DNA from: Rhizorhapis sp036570425
GTDB taxonomy: Bacteria; Pseudomonadota; Alphaproteobacteria; Sphingomonadales; Sphingomonadaceae
Direction: 5' to 3'
Length of the DNA: 64,000 nucleotides
NCBI GenBank assembly: GCA_036570425.1
Contig: DATCYF010000018.1
Location: 124,001 to 188,000, forward strand
The notes under the pieces are model-generated. The model was not told the DNA's origin and did not search any database. It was given only the letters and a program-made list of their open reading frames with translations. Shown piece by piece: positions 16,724 to 25,396 of the stretch. Position 1 is the first letter of the stretch. Each line of letters starts with the position of its first letter. The position numbers and the translations under genes are program-made.

Positions 16724-17530
16724 ATGATTGGCCGGTTCCGGAAAATGCATGGCCTTGGCAATGATTTCGTTGTCATCGACGCCCGCGCCAACGCGCTGGA
16801 GATGACATCAGCGCGCGCGCGCGCCATTGCCGATCGCCATCTGGGCATTGGCTGCGATCAGCTCATCCTCATTGGCCCATCTGACGAAGCCGATGTGCGC
16901 ATGCGTATATTCAACGCTGACGGCAGTGAGGTCGATGCCTGTGGCAATGCCACCCGCTGCATCCCGCTGTTCCTGGGCCGCGATTGTCGGATCGAAACCA
17001 ATGCGGGCCTGCTGAACGCCGAACTGCATGGTGAAGGCGCCAGTGTTGACATGGGCCAGCCGCGTTTCGGCTGGGATGAAATTCCCCTGGCCTATGCCAT
17101 GGACACGCTGACGATGCCTGCAAGCTGGGAAGACTTGCCCGTCCCTGCTGCTGTCAATGTCGGCAATCCGCATGTGATCTTCTTCTGCGAAGATCTGGAG
17201 GCGGTGGACTGCGGGCGGCTGGGACCGATGATCGAAACCGATCCGCTCTTCCCTGAGCGCGTGAACGTCAATTTTGCGCAAGTCATTGGCGAAAATCACA
17301 TCCGCCTGATCGTATGGGAACGCGGTGCGGGGCTGACGCAGGCTTGCGGCACCGGCGCCTGCGCGACTGCCGTTGCCGCCATCCGTCGCAAGCTGATGAC
17401 CGGTCCCGTGACGGTCAGCCTTCCCGGCGGCGATCTGCTCATTGGCTGGACGCCCGGCGGATCGATCCGCATGACGGGCCCGGCCACCTCCGTTTTCGAA
17501 GGTGAGGCTGACTGGAGTCGCTTTGGATGA
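16724..17530 (+). CDS. dapF: Diaminopimelate epimerase
   Basis: Interconverts LL- and meso-diaminopimelate for lysine and peptidoglycan synthesis. The 268-residue product has both catalytic cysteines: C73 in VDACGNATRC and C208 in TQACGTGACATAV. The N-terminal FRKMHGLGNDFVVID is canonical. It is the first gene of dapF-mtaB-ftsY-yciB, joined by ATGA overlaps, a conserved arrangement in sphingomonads. Confidence 0.97.
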   Translation: MIGRFRKMHGLGNDFVVIDARANALEMTSARARAIADRHLGIGCDQLILIGPSDEADVRMRIFNADGSEVDACGNATRCIPLFLGRDCRIETNAGLLNAELHGEGASVDMGQPRFGWDEIPLAYAMDTLTMPASWEDLPVPAAVNVGNPHVIFFCEDLEAVDCGRLGPMIETDPLFPERVNVNFAQVIGENHIRLIVWERGAGLTQACGTGACATAVAAIRRKLMTGPVTVSLPGGDLLIGWTPGGSIRMTGPATSVFEGEADWSRFG

Positions 17531-18849
17531 GCGGTCCCGAAATCATCACGCTGGGCTGCCGCCTCAACATCGCCGAAAGCGAAACCATGCGGACACTGGC
17601 CGGCGGGCAGGACGATCTCGTCATCGTCAATAGCTGCGCTGTCACCAATGAAGCCGTGCGCCAAACCCGCCAGGCGATCCGGCGCGCGCACCGCGCCAGA
17701 CCCAAAGCCCGCATTCTTGTCACCGGATGTGCGGCGCAGACCGATTCCGCCATGTTCGCCGCCATGCCGGAGGTGGAGCGAGTCATCGGCAATCGCGAGA
17801 AATTCGATTCTGCGTCATTTGCGGCCAATGATCGTGCATTTCCTGAGAGCGAAGCGCCCTCTCCGGGCCCGTTCACTGACAATAATGCCGGGGGTTGGTT
17901 CTCCGGTATGGATGCCAAAGTTCAGGTGTCCGACATCATGGCGGTCCGCGAAACCGCACCGCATCTGGTCAGCGGCTTTGCCGATCACGCCCGCGCCTTT
18001 GTGGAGGTGCAGAATGGCTGCGACCATCGCTGCACATTCTGTATCATTCCTTATGGTCGCGGCAACAGCCGCTCCGTTCCCGCGGGCGCTGTGATCGACA
18101 AGATCAAGACGCTGGTGGATGCTGGCTATCGGGAAGTCGTGCTGACCGGCGTTGATGTCACGAGCTATGGCCCCGATCTTCCCGGCGAGCCGACGCTCGG
18201 CCTTCTGATCGAACGCATATTGAACAAGGTCCCGGACCTGCCGCGCCTGCGCCTCTCCTCCCTCGATTCTGTCGAGATCGACGATCGCATGTTCGCGCTC
18301 ATCACCCAGCATGAACGAGTTATGCCGCACCTGCACCTCTCGCTGCAATCGGGCGACAACATGATCCTCAAGCGGATGAAGCGGCGCCACAGCCGCGAAC
18401 AGGCAATCGCTCTTATCCAGCGGATCAAGGCGGCGCGCCCCGAAACAGCGATTGGCGCGGACATTATCGCGGGCTTTCCCACCGAGAGCGAGGAGATGTT
18501 CCAAAACAGCCTCCGCCTGGTCGAACAATGCGACATTGTCTATGGCCATATTTTCCCCTTTTCCCCACGCGAAGGCACTCCGGCCGCCCGCATGCCGCAG
18601 TTTGGCCGGGCTATCATCAAGGAACGCGCCGCCCACCTCCGCACGGCCTGCGAAACACGCAAGACAGCGTGGATGCAGTCCCTAGCAGGCTCCAGGCAAA
18701 GGGTGCTGATCGAGCGAGACGGCCTTTCCGGCCATGCCGAAAACTTCGCCCCCGTACGGTTCGACAATCCGCAAGTTCCGGGCGAAATTATGCAAGTGAC
18801 CATTAGAGGGGTTGAGCAGGACCGCCTGATGGCCGAAGAGAAGCTATGA
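17527..18849 (+). CDS. mtaB: tRNA t6A37 methylthiotransferase MtaB
   Basis: Radical SAM enzyme adding a methylthio group to N6-threonylcarbamoyladenosine at position 37 of tRNA. The 440-residue product has the N-terminal UPF0004 domain with cluster-binding cysteines (TLGCRLN, VNSCAVT, VTGCAAQ). The radical SAM CxxxCxxC motif is in NGCDHRCTFCIIPYG. A TRAM-like C-terminus is present. It overlaps dapF and ftsY by 4 bp each. It is distinguished from RimO at 37893 by the GCRLN start and the ITLGC context. Confidence 0.93.
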   Translation: MSGPEIITLGCRLNIAESETMRTLAGGQDDLVIVNSCAVTNEAVRQTRQAIRRAHRARPKARILVTGCAAQTDSAMFAAMPEVERVIGNREKFDSASFAANDRAFPESEAPSPGPFTDNNAGGWFSGMDAKVQVSDIMAVRETAPHLVSGFADHARAFVEVQNGCDHRCTFCIIPYGRGNSRSVPAGAVIDKIKTLVDAGYREVVLTGVDVTSYGPDLPGEPTLGLLIERILNKVPDLPRLRLSSLDSVEIDDRMFALITQHERVMPHLHLSLQSGDNMILKRMKRRHSREQAIALIQRIKAARPETAIGADIIAGFPTESEEMFQNSLRLVEQCDIVYGHIFPFSPREGTPAARMPQFGRAIIKERAAHLRTACETRKTAWMQSLAGSRQRVLIERDGLSGHAENFAPVRFDNPQVPGEIMQVTIRGVEQDRLMAEEKL

Positions 18850-19775
18850 ACGACAAAAGCTGGCACCAACGCCTGTTCGGCGGATTCCGTCGTACATCCG
18901 ATCGCCTCAGCGAAAATCTGACCGGCATTTTTGCAAAGGCGGCGCTCGACGAGCAGACACTCGACGAGATCGAGGAAGCCCTCATAATGTCCGATCTCGG
19001 GCCCGCCATGGCTACGCGCATCCGCGACCGGCTGGCCGAAGGGCGCTTCAACAAGGAATTGACCGAAGAATATTTGCGCGCAATCGTCGCGGAGGAGATA
19101 ACCAAGGTCCTGGAGCCCGTGGCCAAGCCGATGGAGATCGAAGCCTTCCCGCGCCCTCAGGTCATTTTGGTGATCGGCGTCAACGGATCGGGCAAGACAA
19201 CGACCATCGCCAAGCTGGCGCATCTCTTCCAGGAACAGGATTATGGGGTGATGCTGGCGGCTGGCGACACGTTCCGCGCCGCGGCCATAGGACAGTTGAA
19301 GGTCTGGGCCGAACGGCTGGGCGTTCCGATCGTCACTGGCAAGGAAGGCGGGGACGCGGCGGGTATCGTCTATGAGGCAGTGAAGCAGGCGACCGCGACT
19401 GGGATCGACGTGCTGATCGTCGATACTGCCGGCCGCCTTCAGAACAAGCGCGAACTCATGGATGAGCTTGCGAAAATACGCCGGGTGCTCGGGCGACTTA
19501 ATCCGGCTGCGCCGCACGACGTGGTGCTTGTTCTCGACGCTACCACCGGCCAGAACGCGCTATCACAAATCGAGGTTTTTCAGGAAATGGCCGGCGTGAC
19601 AGGCCTTGTCATGACAAAGCTGGACGGCACGGCGCGCGGCGGCGTGCTGGTCGCCGCGGCGGACAAATACAAGCTTCCCATCCACGCCATCGGCATAGGA
19701 GAAACCATCGACGATCTTCGCCCGTTCGAACCCCAGGAACTCGCCAAGGCAATAGCAGGGACAGCTTATGACTGA
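18846..19775 (+). CDS. ftsY: Signal recognition particle receptor FtsY
   Basis: GTPase that docks the SRP-ribosome complex at the inner membrane. The 309-residue product is essentially the NG core: N-domain helices, then the G domain with P-loop GVNGSGKTTTIAKLA, DTAGR and TKLDGTARGG. It lacks the long acidic A domain of the E. coli protein, as is common in alphaproteobacteria. Translationally coupled to mtaB (ATGA); it overlaps yciB by 8 bp. Confidence 0.97.
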   Translation: MNDKSWHQRLFGGFRRTSDRLSENLTGIFAKAALDEQTLDEIEEALIMSDLGPAMATRIRDRLAEGRFNKELTEEYLRAIVAEEITKVLEPVAKPMEIEAFPRPQVILVIGVNGSGKTTTIAKLAHLFQEQDYGVMLAAGDTFRAAAIGQLKVWAERLGVPIVTGKEGGDAAGIVYEAVKQATATGIDVLIVDTAGRLQNKRELMDELAKIRRVLGRLNPAAPHDVVLVLDATTGQNALSQIEVFQEMAGVTGLVMTKLDGTARGGVLVAAADKYKLPIHAIGIGETIDDLRPFEPQELAKAIAGTAYD

Positions 19776-20391
19776 AATCAAACAAGCGCCCCGCGCACAG
19801 CATGGCAATATGGGACTGCTGCTCGATTTCGGGCCGCTGCTTATATTCTTCCTCGCCTATAAATTCGTCGGCATTATAGCGGGCACTGCGGCGTTTATGG
19901 CGGCCATCGTCATCGCGGTCATCATATCGAAGGCAAAGCTCGGCAAGGTCTCGCCCATGCTCTGGCTTTCGGCCGTTCTGGTGGTCGGCTTTGGCAGTCT
20001 CACCATCTACTTCCACGATGAGCGGTTCATCCAGATCAAGCCGACAGTGATATACACCTTTTTTGCTCTGATGCTTTTCGGTGGGCTGGCTAAGAAAAAG
20101 CCCCTGCTCAAATATCTGTTGCAAGCAGCCTACGACGGCCTTTCGGACGAGGGCTGGCTGAAGCTGTCGCGTAACTGGGCGTTCTTTTTCGCCTTCATGG
20201 CGCTCCTCAATGAAGCGCTGCGCGCCTTCCTGCCATTCGACACATGGCTGACGCTGAAAGTCTGGGCGGTAACCGCCCTCTCCTTCCTGTTCGCGCTCGC
20301 TAATGTGCCGATGCTGCTGCGCCACGGCCTGAATATCGGGGAGAAGGTGGATAGTGAGGAAATCGGCGAAATAACGCCGCCCCAAGGGTAA
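19768..20391 (+). CDS. Inner membrane-spanning protein YciB (septation protein A family)
   Basis: A 207-residue integral membrane protein with about five hydrophobic helices. It carries the family segments LLLDFGPLLIFFLAYKF, FHDERFIQIKPTVIY and WLKLSRNWAFFFAFMALLNE. YciB/IspA proteins affect envelope and septum integrity, but the mechanism is not settled. It is the last gene of the dapF operon and convergent with sodB. Confidence 0.93.
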   Translation: MTEIKQAPRAQHGNMGLLLDFGPLLIFFLAYKFVGIIAGTAAFMAAIVIAVIISKAKLGKVSPMLWLSAVLVVGFGSLTIYFHDERFIQIKPTVIYTFFALMLFGGLAKKKPLLKYLLQAAYDGLSDEGWLKLSRNWAFFFAFMALLNEALRAFLPFDTWLTLKVWAVTALSFLFALANVPMLLRHGLNIGEKVDSEEIGEITPPQG

Positions 20392-20481
20392 TCCGGCACC
20401 GTCTTTGCATCAAGCCAGTGAAAAGATGCCTGCACTCTCGCTATTGCTTATTCCCGATCGGCCAGTGGCATAACAACGAAA

Positions 20482-20509
20482 AAGGGCTGCACCTTTCGAT
20501 GCAGCCCTT
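20482..20509 (-). terminator. Rho-independent terminator of sodB
   Basis: AAGGGCTGCA pairs perfectly with TGCAGCCCTT around an 8-base loop. On the minus strand the stem runs into TTTTTCG, a good terminator for sodB 20 bp upstream. It probably also stops yciB readthrough from the other side. Confidence 0.85.
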
Positions 20510-20529
20510 CTCCTGAAAATGCGGCAAAT

Positions 20530-21153
20530 TCAGCCCTGCTGATCAGCCCGGCTCACGCCTTCACCATCCAGGTTCTGCGCCACGAATTCCCAATTGATCG
20601 CATTCTTCAATACGGTCTCGACATAATCGGGACGAGCGTTGCGGTAATCGATGTAATAGGCATGCTCCCACACATCCAGCGTCAGGAGCGGCTTCATGCC
20701 ATCATACGCCACTGGCGTGTCGCCATCGTGAAGCGATGTGATGTCCAGCTTGCCGTCCTTGAGGACCAGCCAAGCCCATCCGCTGGCGAAATGGCCGACG
20801 GCCTCCGCCTTGAACTTCGCCAGGAAGTCATCGACCGAACCATAGCTTTCATTGATCATTTCAAGCAGCTTGCCAGTCGGGGCCTGCTTTTCAGGGCTGA
20901 GGCAAAGCCAATAGAAGCTGTGATTCCAAACCTGACCAACCTGGTTGAACAGACCTGCCTTGCCCTGTTCTTTCGCGGCTTTGATCGCCTGCGACAGGCT
21001 CGCGCCTTGGAGGCCTGCTTGCGGAATCAGTTCATTGGCCTTCGTCACATAGGCGTTATGGTGCTTGCCGTGGTGGTAGCTGAAAGTCTCCTCGGAGATG
21101 ACATCGCCGAACGCGTTTTTCGCATAGGGGAGTTCGGGCAGTACGAAAGCCAT
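20530..21153 (-). CDS. sodB: Superoxide dismutase, Fe/Mn family
   Basis: Converts superoxide to hydrogen peroxide and oxygen. The 207-residue product has the metal ligands in HHGKHHNAYV, QVWNHSFYW and DVWEHAYYIDYRNARPDY. The sequence style (FVLPELPYAKNAF, ALKDGKLDI-like LVLKDGKLDI) resembles iron enzymes of alphaproteobacteria, but metal preference cannot be proved from sequence. The ATG at 21153 has CAGGAG upstream. Confidence 0.96.
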   Translation of the reverse strand: MAFVLPELPYAKNAFGDVISEETFSYHHGKHHNAYVTKANELIPQAGLQGASLSQAIKAAKEQGKAGLFNQVGQVWNHSFYWLCLSPEKQAPTGKLLEMINESYGSVDDFLAKFKAEAVGHFASGWAWLVLKDGKLDITSLHDGDTPVAYDGMKPLLTLDVWEHAYYIDYRNARPDYVETVLKNAINWEFVAQNLDGEGVSRADQQG

Positions 21154-21343
21154 GGAATTGCTCCTGTATATCCTAGAGTTGAACAGATGGCTGGGGAACG
21201 GCCCGAGCCGTAATTGGTTCAGTTTCTCCTAGCATTGCTACGTTCCTTGCGGAAGCGGAATATCATGCGAAACCTCATCCTTTCCGCCCATGTCGATCAC
21301 TATGGACAGGCCCGAATGGACTGATCTGGATGAGCAAAGCTTA

Positions 21344-22369
21344 TCAAAGCAGCCCATGCTTCCGCAAGCAATGGCGCAACTGATCGTAAGTCAATCCCAA
21401 CGCTTTGGCGGTCGCGCGCTGGTTGAAACGATGCTGATCGAGCGCCGCCTTCAGAATCGCCACTTCATGCGCATCGACAGCGGAGCGGAAATCACGGACG
21501 TCATTAAGGAGACTCGGCTGTTCTTGTCGCGGAATAACGAACTGGGTTTCGTCAGATGTGCCGGTGGGCTTGTCCACGGTGGATCGAAGCGGCCCCCAAG
21601 GCGACTCAAACGGATCGAAAACAATATTGGCAACAGACATTTTCGGATTGTTCCAACGATAGACTCCGCGCTCCACCACGTTGCGCAGTTCGCGAACATT
21701 CCCGGGCCACTGATAAGCTTCCAGCGTAGCCATTGCGTTCTCCGCAAAGCCAGGCCATTTCGGCCAGCCCAATTCCGCAGCCATGCGCCGCCCGAAGTGA
21801 TCGGCCAATACCCTCACATCGCCCTCCCGGTGGCGAAGCGGTGGCAGAGTGATAACCTCGAACGAAAGCCTGTCGAGCAAATCAGCGCGGAATCGTCCCG
21901 CTTTCACCGCTGCAGGCAGGTTTTCATTAGTCGCGCCGACGATTCGCACATCAACGCGGATCGGGCGGGATGAACCGATGCGTGTCACCTCCCCATATTC
22001 CACCACGCGCAGTAATCGCTCCTGCGCCGCTGCGCTTAGCGTTCCCAGCTCATCCAAAAAAAGCGTTCCGCCATCCGCCTCCTCGAATCGCCCTGCCCGT
22101 GCTCGCATGGCACCAGTGAACGCTCCCGCTTCATGACCAAATAGCTCTGTTTCGATCAGGGTGTCCGGCAATGCCGCGCAGTTCATGACAATCAGCGGGC
22201 CGCTCCAACGATAGCTCAGGCGGTGGATGCGTTCAGCAATCAGTTCCTTGCCCGTGCCTCGCTCTCCGACCACCAGCGCCGGACGATTTAACTCTGCGGC
22301 CCGGCCAGCGAGTTCTACCGTATCCAGAAAAGCAAGGGATTGGCCAACAAATTGCGTGTCCTTATCCAT
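21344..22369 (-). CDS. pspF: Phage shock protein operon transcriptional activator PspF
   Basis: A sigma-54 enhancer-binding AAA+ activator of the divergent psp operon. The 341-residue product lacks a receiver domain, as PspF should. Walker A is GERGTGKE (35-42), the sigma-54 contact loop is GAFTGA (82-87), Walker B is GTLFLDELG, and a FIS-type helix-turn-helix (RATAKALGLTYDQLRHC) closes the protein. The frame is open to 22666, but the ATG at 22369 gives the family N-terminus. PspA is expected to inhibit it until membrane stress occurs. The C-terminal linker is longer than in E. coli. Confidence 0.94.
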   Translation of the reverse strand: MDKDTQFVGQSLAFLDTVELAGRAAELNRPALVVGERGTGKELIAERIHRLSYRWSGPLIVMNCAALPDTLIETELFGHEAGAFTGAMRARAGRFEEADGGTLFLDELGTLSAAAQERLLRVVEYGEVTRIGSSRPIRVDVRIVGATNENLPAAVKAGRFRADLLDRLSFEVITLPPLRHREGDVRVLADHFGRRMAAELGWPKWPGFAENAMATLEAYQWPGNVRELRNVVERGVYRWNNPKMSVANIVFDPFESPWGPLRSTVDKPTGTSDETQFVIPRQEQPSLLNDVRDFRSAVDAHEVAILKAALDQHRFNQRATAKALGLTYDQLRHCLRKHGLL

Positions 22370-22469
22370 TGCTAATATATGGTATATTTTACCAATGTTT
22401 GGCAACACAAACATGCTGCTCTTCGTTCCGCGCACGAAAATTGTGTCGAATTTCGGACATTCCTCAATT

Positions 22470-22485
22470 TGGCACGCGCCATGCA
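22470..22485 (+). promoter_or_regulatory. Sigma-54 promoter of the psp operon
   Basis: TGGCACGCGCCATGCA matches the -24/-12 consensus TGGCACG-N4-TTGC with one mismatch. It lies between pspF and the psp genes and points to them, 72 bp before the small open frame at 22557. PspF enhancer sites should lie upstream, between here and 22370; an AT-rich GGTA/TACC palindrome at 22381-22393 is one candidate. Confidence 0.85.
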
Positions 22486-22556
22486 AAGCAAAGGACAAGC
22501 CGCCACGACAAGGATGGCAGATCTTTGAAGGCCAGAATTTTGAGGGAGCAACGACG

Positions 22557-22730
22557 ATGACCACTGCGTTCAAAAACCGCAAAACTTTTTCAGCCGCGAT
22601 CTGCGCAGCGCTCCTCTTCGGGGCCACCATGATCCTGAGCTCCATAGGGCCAGCACGCGCCAGCAATGTGGTGGCGGCTGAATCGACGGCGACTCAACAG
22701 ACTCTGACCGTCCGGCCCTATCTCGCCTGA
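22557..22730 (+). CDS. Small psp-associated protein with N-terminal signal or membrane helix
   Basis: A 57-residue open frame directly after the sigma-54 promoter and 59 bp before pspA. The ATG has GGAG 8 nt upstream. The product begins with a basic stretch (MTTAFKNRKT) and a hydrophobic helix (residues 11-32, with an ARA-S-like cleavage site near residue 35). About 20 polar residues follow. It is therefore either a small exported peptide or a single-span membrane protein. I do not recognise a family. Its place as first gene of the psp transcript makes expression under envelope stress likely. Confidence 0.65.
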   Translation: MTTAFKNRKTFSAAICAALLFGATMILSSIGPARASNVVAAESTATQQTLTVRPYLA

Positions 22731-22789
22731 CAGGCCTTCGCCGGAATAGATCCATCACGCCACATCCTTGAAGATCAGGAGTTCATCAA

Positions 22790-23458
22790 ATGGGTATTTT
22801 CTCCCGCACCCGCGACATCATCGCCGCCAATGTCACAGACCTGCTCGATAAGGCGGAAGATCCGGCCAAGATGATCCGCATGATCATCCTCGAGATGGAG
22901 GAGACATTGGTGGAGGTTCGCGCATCCGCTGCCCGCAATATTGCCGATCAGAAGGAGATGCGCCGCCATATCAGCAAGCTGGAAGCACTCCAGGAAAGCT
23001 GGTTGGAAAAGGCGCAGCTCGCCCTTTCGAAAGATCGGGAGGATTTGGCCAAGGCCGCATTGCTTGAAAAGCAAAAAGCAGCTGACATGGCCGACCAGAT
23101 GAAGGTCGAGATCGCCACCCTTGATGAAGCGCTCAAAGCCAATGAAGAGGACATTAAAAAGTTGCAAGCGAAGCTGCTGGAAGCACGCGCTCGCCAGAAC
23201 AGCATTGTGACGCGACTGCAAAGCGCCCATAATCGCCTCCGCGTTCGGGAACTGTATGCTGGCGAGAAGGTGCAGGACGCCTTCGCTCGCTTCGATTTGC
23301 TGGAACGTCGCGTGGATCTTGCCGAAGGGCGCGCTGACGCCATGAGCCTGGGCACGCAGCGGCGGACGCTGGAAGAAGAAATTGCCGATCTTGAATCAAA
23401 TGACAAGGTTGAAGCCGAACTCGCCGCGATGAAGGCCGCGCAGCAGAAGAAGGATTGA
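22790..23458 (+). CDS. pspA: Phage shock protein A
   Basis: Peripheral inner-membrane protein of the ESCRT-III-like PspA/IM30 family that stabilises damaged membranes and inhibits PspF. The 222-residue product is almost entirely coiled coil. It has the amphipathic N-terminal helix MGIFSRTRDIIAANV and the DLLDKAEDPAKMIRMII segment that contacts PspF. Followed after 4 bp by pspB. Confidence 0.97.
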   Translation: MGIFSRTRDIIAANVTDLLDKAEDPAKMIRMIILEMEETLVEVRASAARNIADQKEMRRHISKLEALQESWLEKAQLALSKDREDLAKAALLEKQKAADMADQMKVEIATLDEALKANEEDIKKLQAKLLEARARQNSIVTRLQSAHNRLRVRELYAGEKVQDAFARFDLLERRVDLAEGRADAMSLGTQRRTLEEEIADLESNDKVEAELAAMKAAQQKKD

Positions 23459-23462
23459 ATGC

Positions 23463-23729
23463 ATGGAAGACGTTCTCGTCCCCATCATGGTCGTAGGCAT
23501 GCTCTTCATCGGGCTGCCATGGCTGATCTTCCATTATGTCACGCGCTGGAAGACCGCTGCCACCCTCACCACAGATGACGAGCGCTTGCTCGACGATCTG
23601 CATGAAACCGCCCGCCGGCTTGATGATCGCCTCGCCACCATCGAGCGCATCATCGCCGCGGACAACCCGGACTGGCGCCCGATTCATCCAGTGTCGCAGT
23701 CCGATTATGATCTTGACCGGAGGAACTGA
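23463..23729 (+). CDS. pspB: Phage shock protein B
   Basis: An 88-residue inner-membrane protein with one N-terminal span (VLVPIMVVGMLFIGLPWLIF) and a cytoplasmic coiled coil (DERLLDDLHETARRLDDRLATIERII). With PspC it senses membrane stress and releases PspA from PspF. It sits 4 bp after pspA and 1 bp before pspC. Confidence 0.93.
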   Translation: MEDVLVPIMVVGMLFIGLPWLIFHYVTRWKTAATLTTDDERLLDDLHETARRLDDRLATIERIIAADNPDWRPIHPVSQSDYDLDRRN

Positions 23730-23730
23730 C

Positions 23731-24111
23731 ATGACCGCCAGCCGCACCAAATTCTACCTCGACAAGCAGAACGCCAAATGGATGGGCGTGTGCGCGGGTA
23801 TTGCTGATTATACCGGCATTGACGTACTATGGGTTCGGATCGGGGCCGTGCTCATCACGCTCATGGGCGCTTTTCCGTGGACGGTGATTGCCTATTTTCT
23901 TGCTGCCTGGCTGGCTCAGCCAAAGCCTCTTGGGCTTTACACCAGCAAGGAAGATGAGAAATTCTGGCAGGGCGTCCGCTCCAATCCCACGCGCACTACA
24001 CGCGATGTGCGTTCCAAATTCCGCGATATCGACCGCCGCCTGGCCGAGGTGGAAATGTATTATACCAGCCGGAACACCCGGTTAGCCGATGAGATTGATA
24101 GCCTGCGCTGA
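23731..24111 (+). CDS. pspC: Phage shock protein C
   Basis: A 126-residue PspC-domain membrane protein. N-terminal FYLDKQNAKWMGVCAGIADY is the PspC signature, followed by a membrane span (IGAVLITLMGAFPWTVIAYFL) and a cytoplasmic coiled tail (FRDIDRRLAEVEMYYTSRN). The ATG at 23731 has GGAGG 5-8 nt upstream; the open frame extends 5' but overlaps pspB. Acts with PspB as stress sensor. Confidence 0.93.
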   Translation: MTASRTKFYLDKQNAKWMGVCAGIADYTGIDVLWVRIGAVLITLMGAFPWTVIAYFLAAWLAQPKPLGLYTSKEDEKFWQGVRSNPTRTTRDVRSKFRDIDRRLAEVEMYYTSRNTRLADEIDSLR

Positions 24112-24263
24112 TCGAATGCCGGAACACGCGTTCACCGCAAGGTTCCGGCATATTGGGAACGGCGACTGAATCCCGCTGGCGATCATCGGCATTTCCCCCA
24201 GATGGCCTTGCAAAAAATGTAAAGCCGCCAGCCGCTCTCCCGCGTTCAATCAGGGGAATGACA

Positions 24264-24494
24264 ATGCAAGACTCCTATTTCCATATAGTCATGGCCATTT
24301 CCGCCATCATCGCCCTAAGCATCAACAGCATGACCGCCCTGCGTGGATGGCAGGGTTGGTTGGAACTCAGGAGAGCTGAACTGGAACGGCGTCCCGATGG
24401 CACTTCGGCCGCTACTAACGCCAGGATTGAGGTTGCGGATCTGAAGGAAAGGGTCCGCAGGCTGGAGGCGATCGCGGCGGGGGTTGATGTCTGA
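24264..24494 (+). CDS. Small membrane protein with coiled coil, end of psp operon
   Basis: A 76-residue protein: one N-terminal membrane helix (FHIVMAISAIIALSINSM) and a C-terminal charged helix (ARIEVADLKERVRRLEAI). That is the same overall design as PspB, although sequence identity is not evident. ATG 24264 is preferred over 24258 because AGGGGA is correctly spaced. The 152-bp gap after pspC leaves cotranscription possible but unproved. Function unknown. Confidence 0.7.
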   Translation: MQDSYFHIVMAISAIIALSINSMTALRGWQGWLELRRAELERRPDGTSAATNARIEVADLKERVRRLEAIAAGVDV

Positions 24495-24523
24495 GCGCGA
24501 CTGAGGCGCAGCCCGCTCATGGC

Positions 24524-24976
24524 ATGCCAAATCCCTTCGACAAATCCGCCGTAAGTGATTATCTCGCCCTCATGAACGCGCTAACTGACCTTTTCGATGA
24601 ATATGAATTCCTGGAGGCCGACGACCGCTACCGGCTGTTAATCGACCTGGGCAAGGGTCTGGAGCCTATGCCGGATGCGCTGAAAACCGACGCGACGCTC
24701 GTGCGCGGTTGTTCAGCGGCCGTCTGGGTCTATCCTACAGTCCGCGACGATGGCGCGCTGCACTTCCTGGCTGACAGTAATGCCGCGATCACCAAAGGGA
24801 TCATCGCACTGGTGCTACTCACCGTTCAGGATCGCCAACCGACCGAAATCCTCACTACCGACATAGAGGATGCGCTGGCTCCATTCGACCTGCGAAATCA
24901 GCTCAGTTCTAACCGGACGCAGGGCATTCCCAATATGATCGCCCTCATTCGCGCGACAGCGGAGCGTTACGCGTGA
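24524..24976 (+). CDS. sufE: SufE family Fe-S assembly protein
   Basis: Accepts sulfane sulfur from the cysteine desulfurase SufS and passes it on for iron-sulfur cluster assembly. The 150-residue product has the catalytic cysteine C63 in TLVRGCSAAVWVYP and the usual C-terminal helices (GIPNMIALIRATAERY). No other suf gene is nearby, so it is a detached sufE. It starts 29 bp after the small psp-linked gene on the same strand. Confidence 0.93.
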   Translation: MPNPFDKSAVSDYLALMNALTDLFDEYEFLEADDRYRLLIDLGKGLEPMPDALKTDATLVRGCSAAVWVYPTVRDDGALHFLADSNAAITKGIIALVLLTVQDRQPTEILTTDIEDALAPFDLRNQLSSNRTQGIPNMIALIRATAERYA

Positions 24977-25030
24977 TGAATCTGGCCTGTTTCTAATGAT
25001 GGACATGACGGCCCATCTTGTGAGGCCAGC

Positions 25031-25330
25031 ATGTTGCTGATTGTCGGAACAATCCGCTTGCCTGCCGGGAATCTGCAGGATGCCCGTCCGGCCATGGCGC
25101 AGATGATTTCGGCCAGTCGTGCAGAGAATGGCTGCGAAGAATATTTCTACGCAGAAGATGTTCTTGATCCGGGACTCATTCACGTCCGGGAATTGTGGCA
25201 CGATCAGGCAGCGCTGGATAGGCACTTTGCCTCCGAACATATCGCGACCTGGCGTGCGGCCTGGCTAAAGCTGGGAACTACCGATCGAGATTTGCGGCTT
25301 TATGAAGTGGGACAGCCTCGCTCGACCTGA
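25031..25330 (+). CDS. ABM-domain putative quinol monooxygenase
   Basis: A 99-residue ferredoxin-like dimeric protein of the antibiotic biosynthesis monooxygenase family (YgiN-like). The visible signatures are LLIVGTIRLPAGN, ENGCEEYFYAEDVLDPG, HVRELWHDQAALDRHF and the closing H/W segment. The substrate is unknown. It sits between sufE and the GFA gene on the same strand. Confidence 0.85.
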   Translation: MLLIVGTIRLPAGNLQDARPAMAQMISASRAENGCEEYFYAEDVLDPGLIHVRELWHDQAALDRHFASEHIATWRAAWLKLGTTDRDLRLYEVGQPRST

Positions 25331-25396
25331 TGGAGGAGGTCAGCAGGCCTCAGCCCCAACGTTTCCAAAGGACCAGCAACAAGGAGCGAACCCGCA

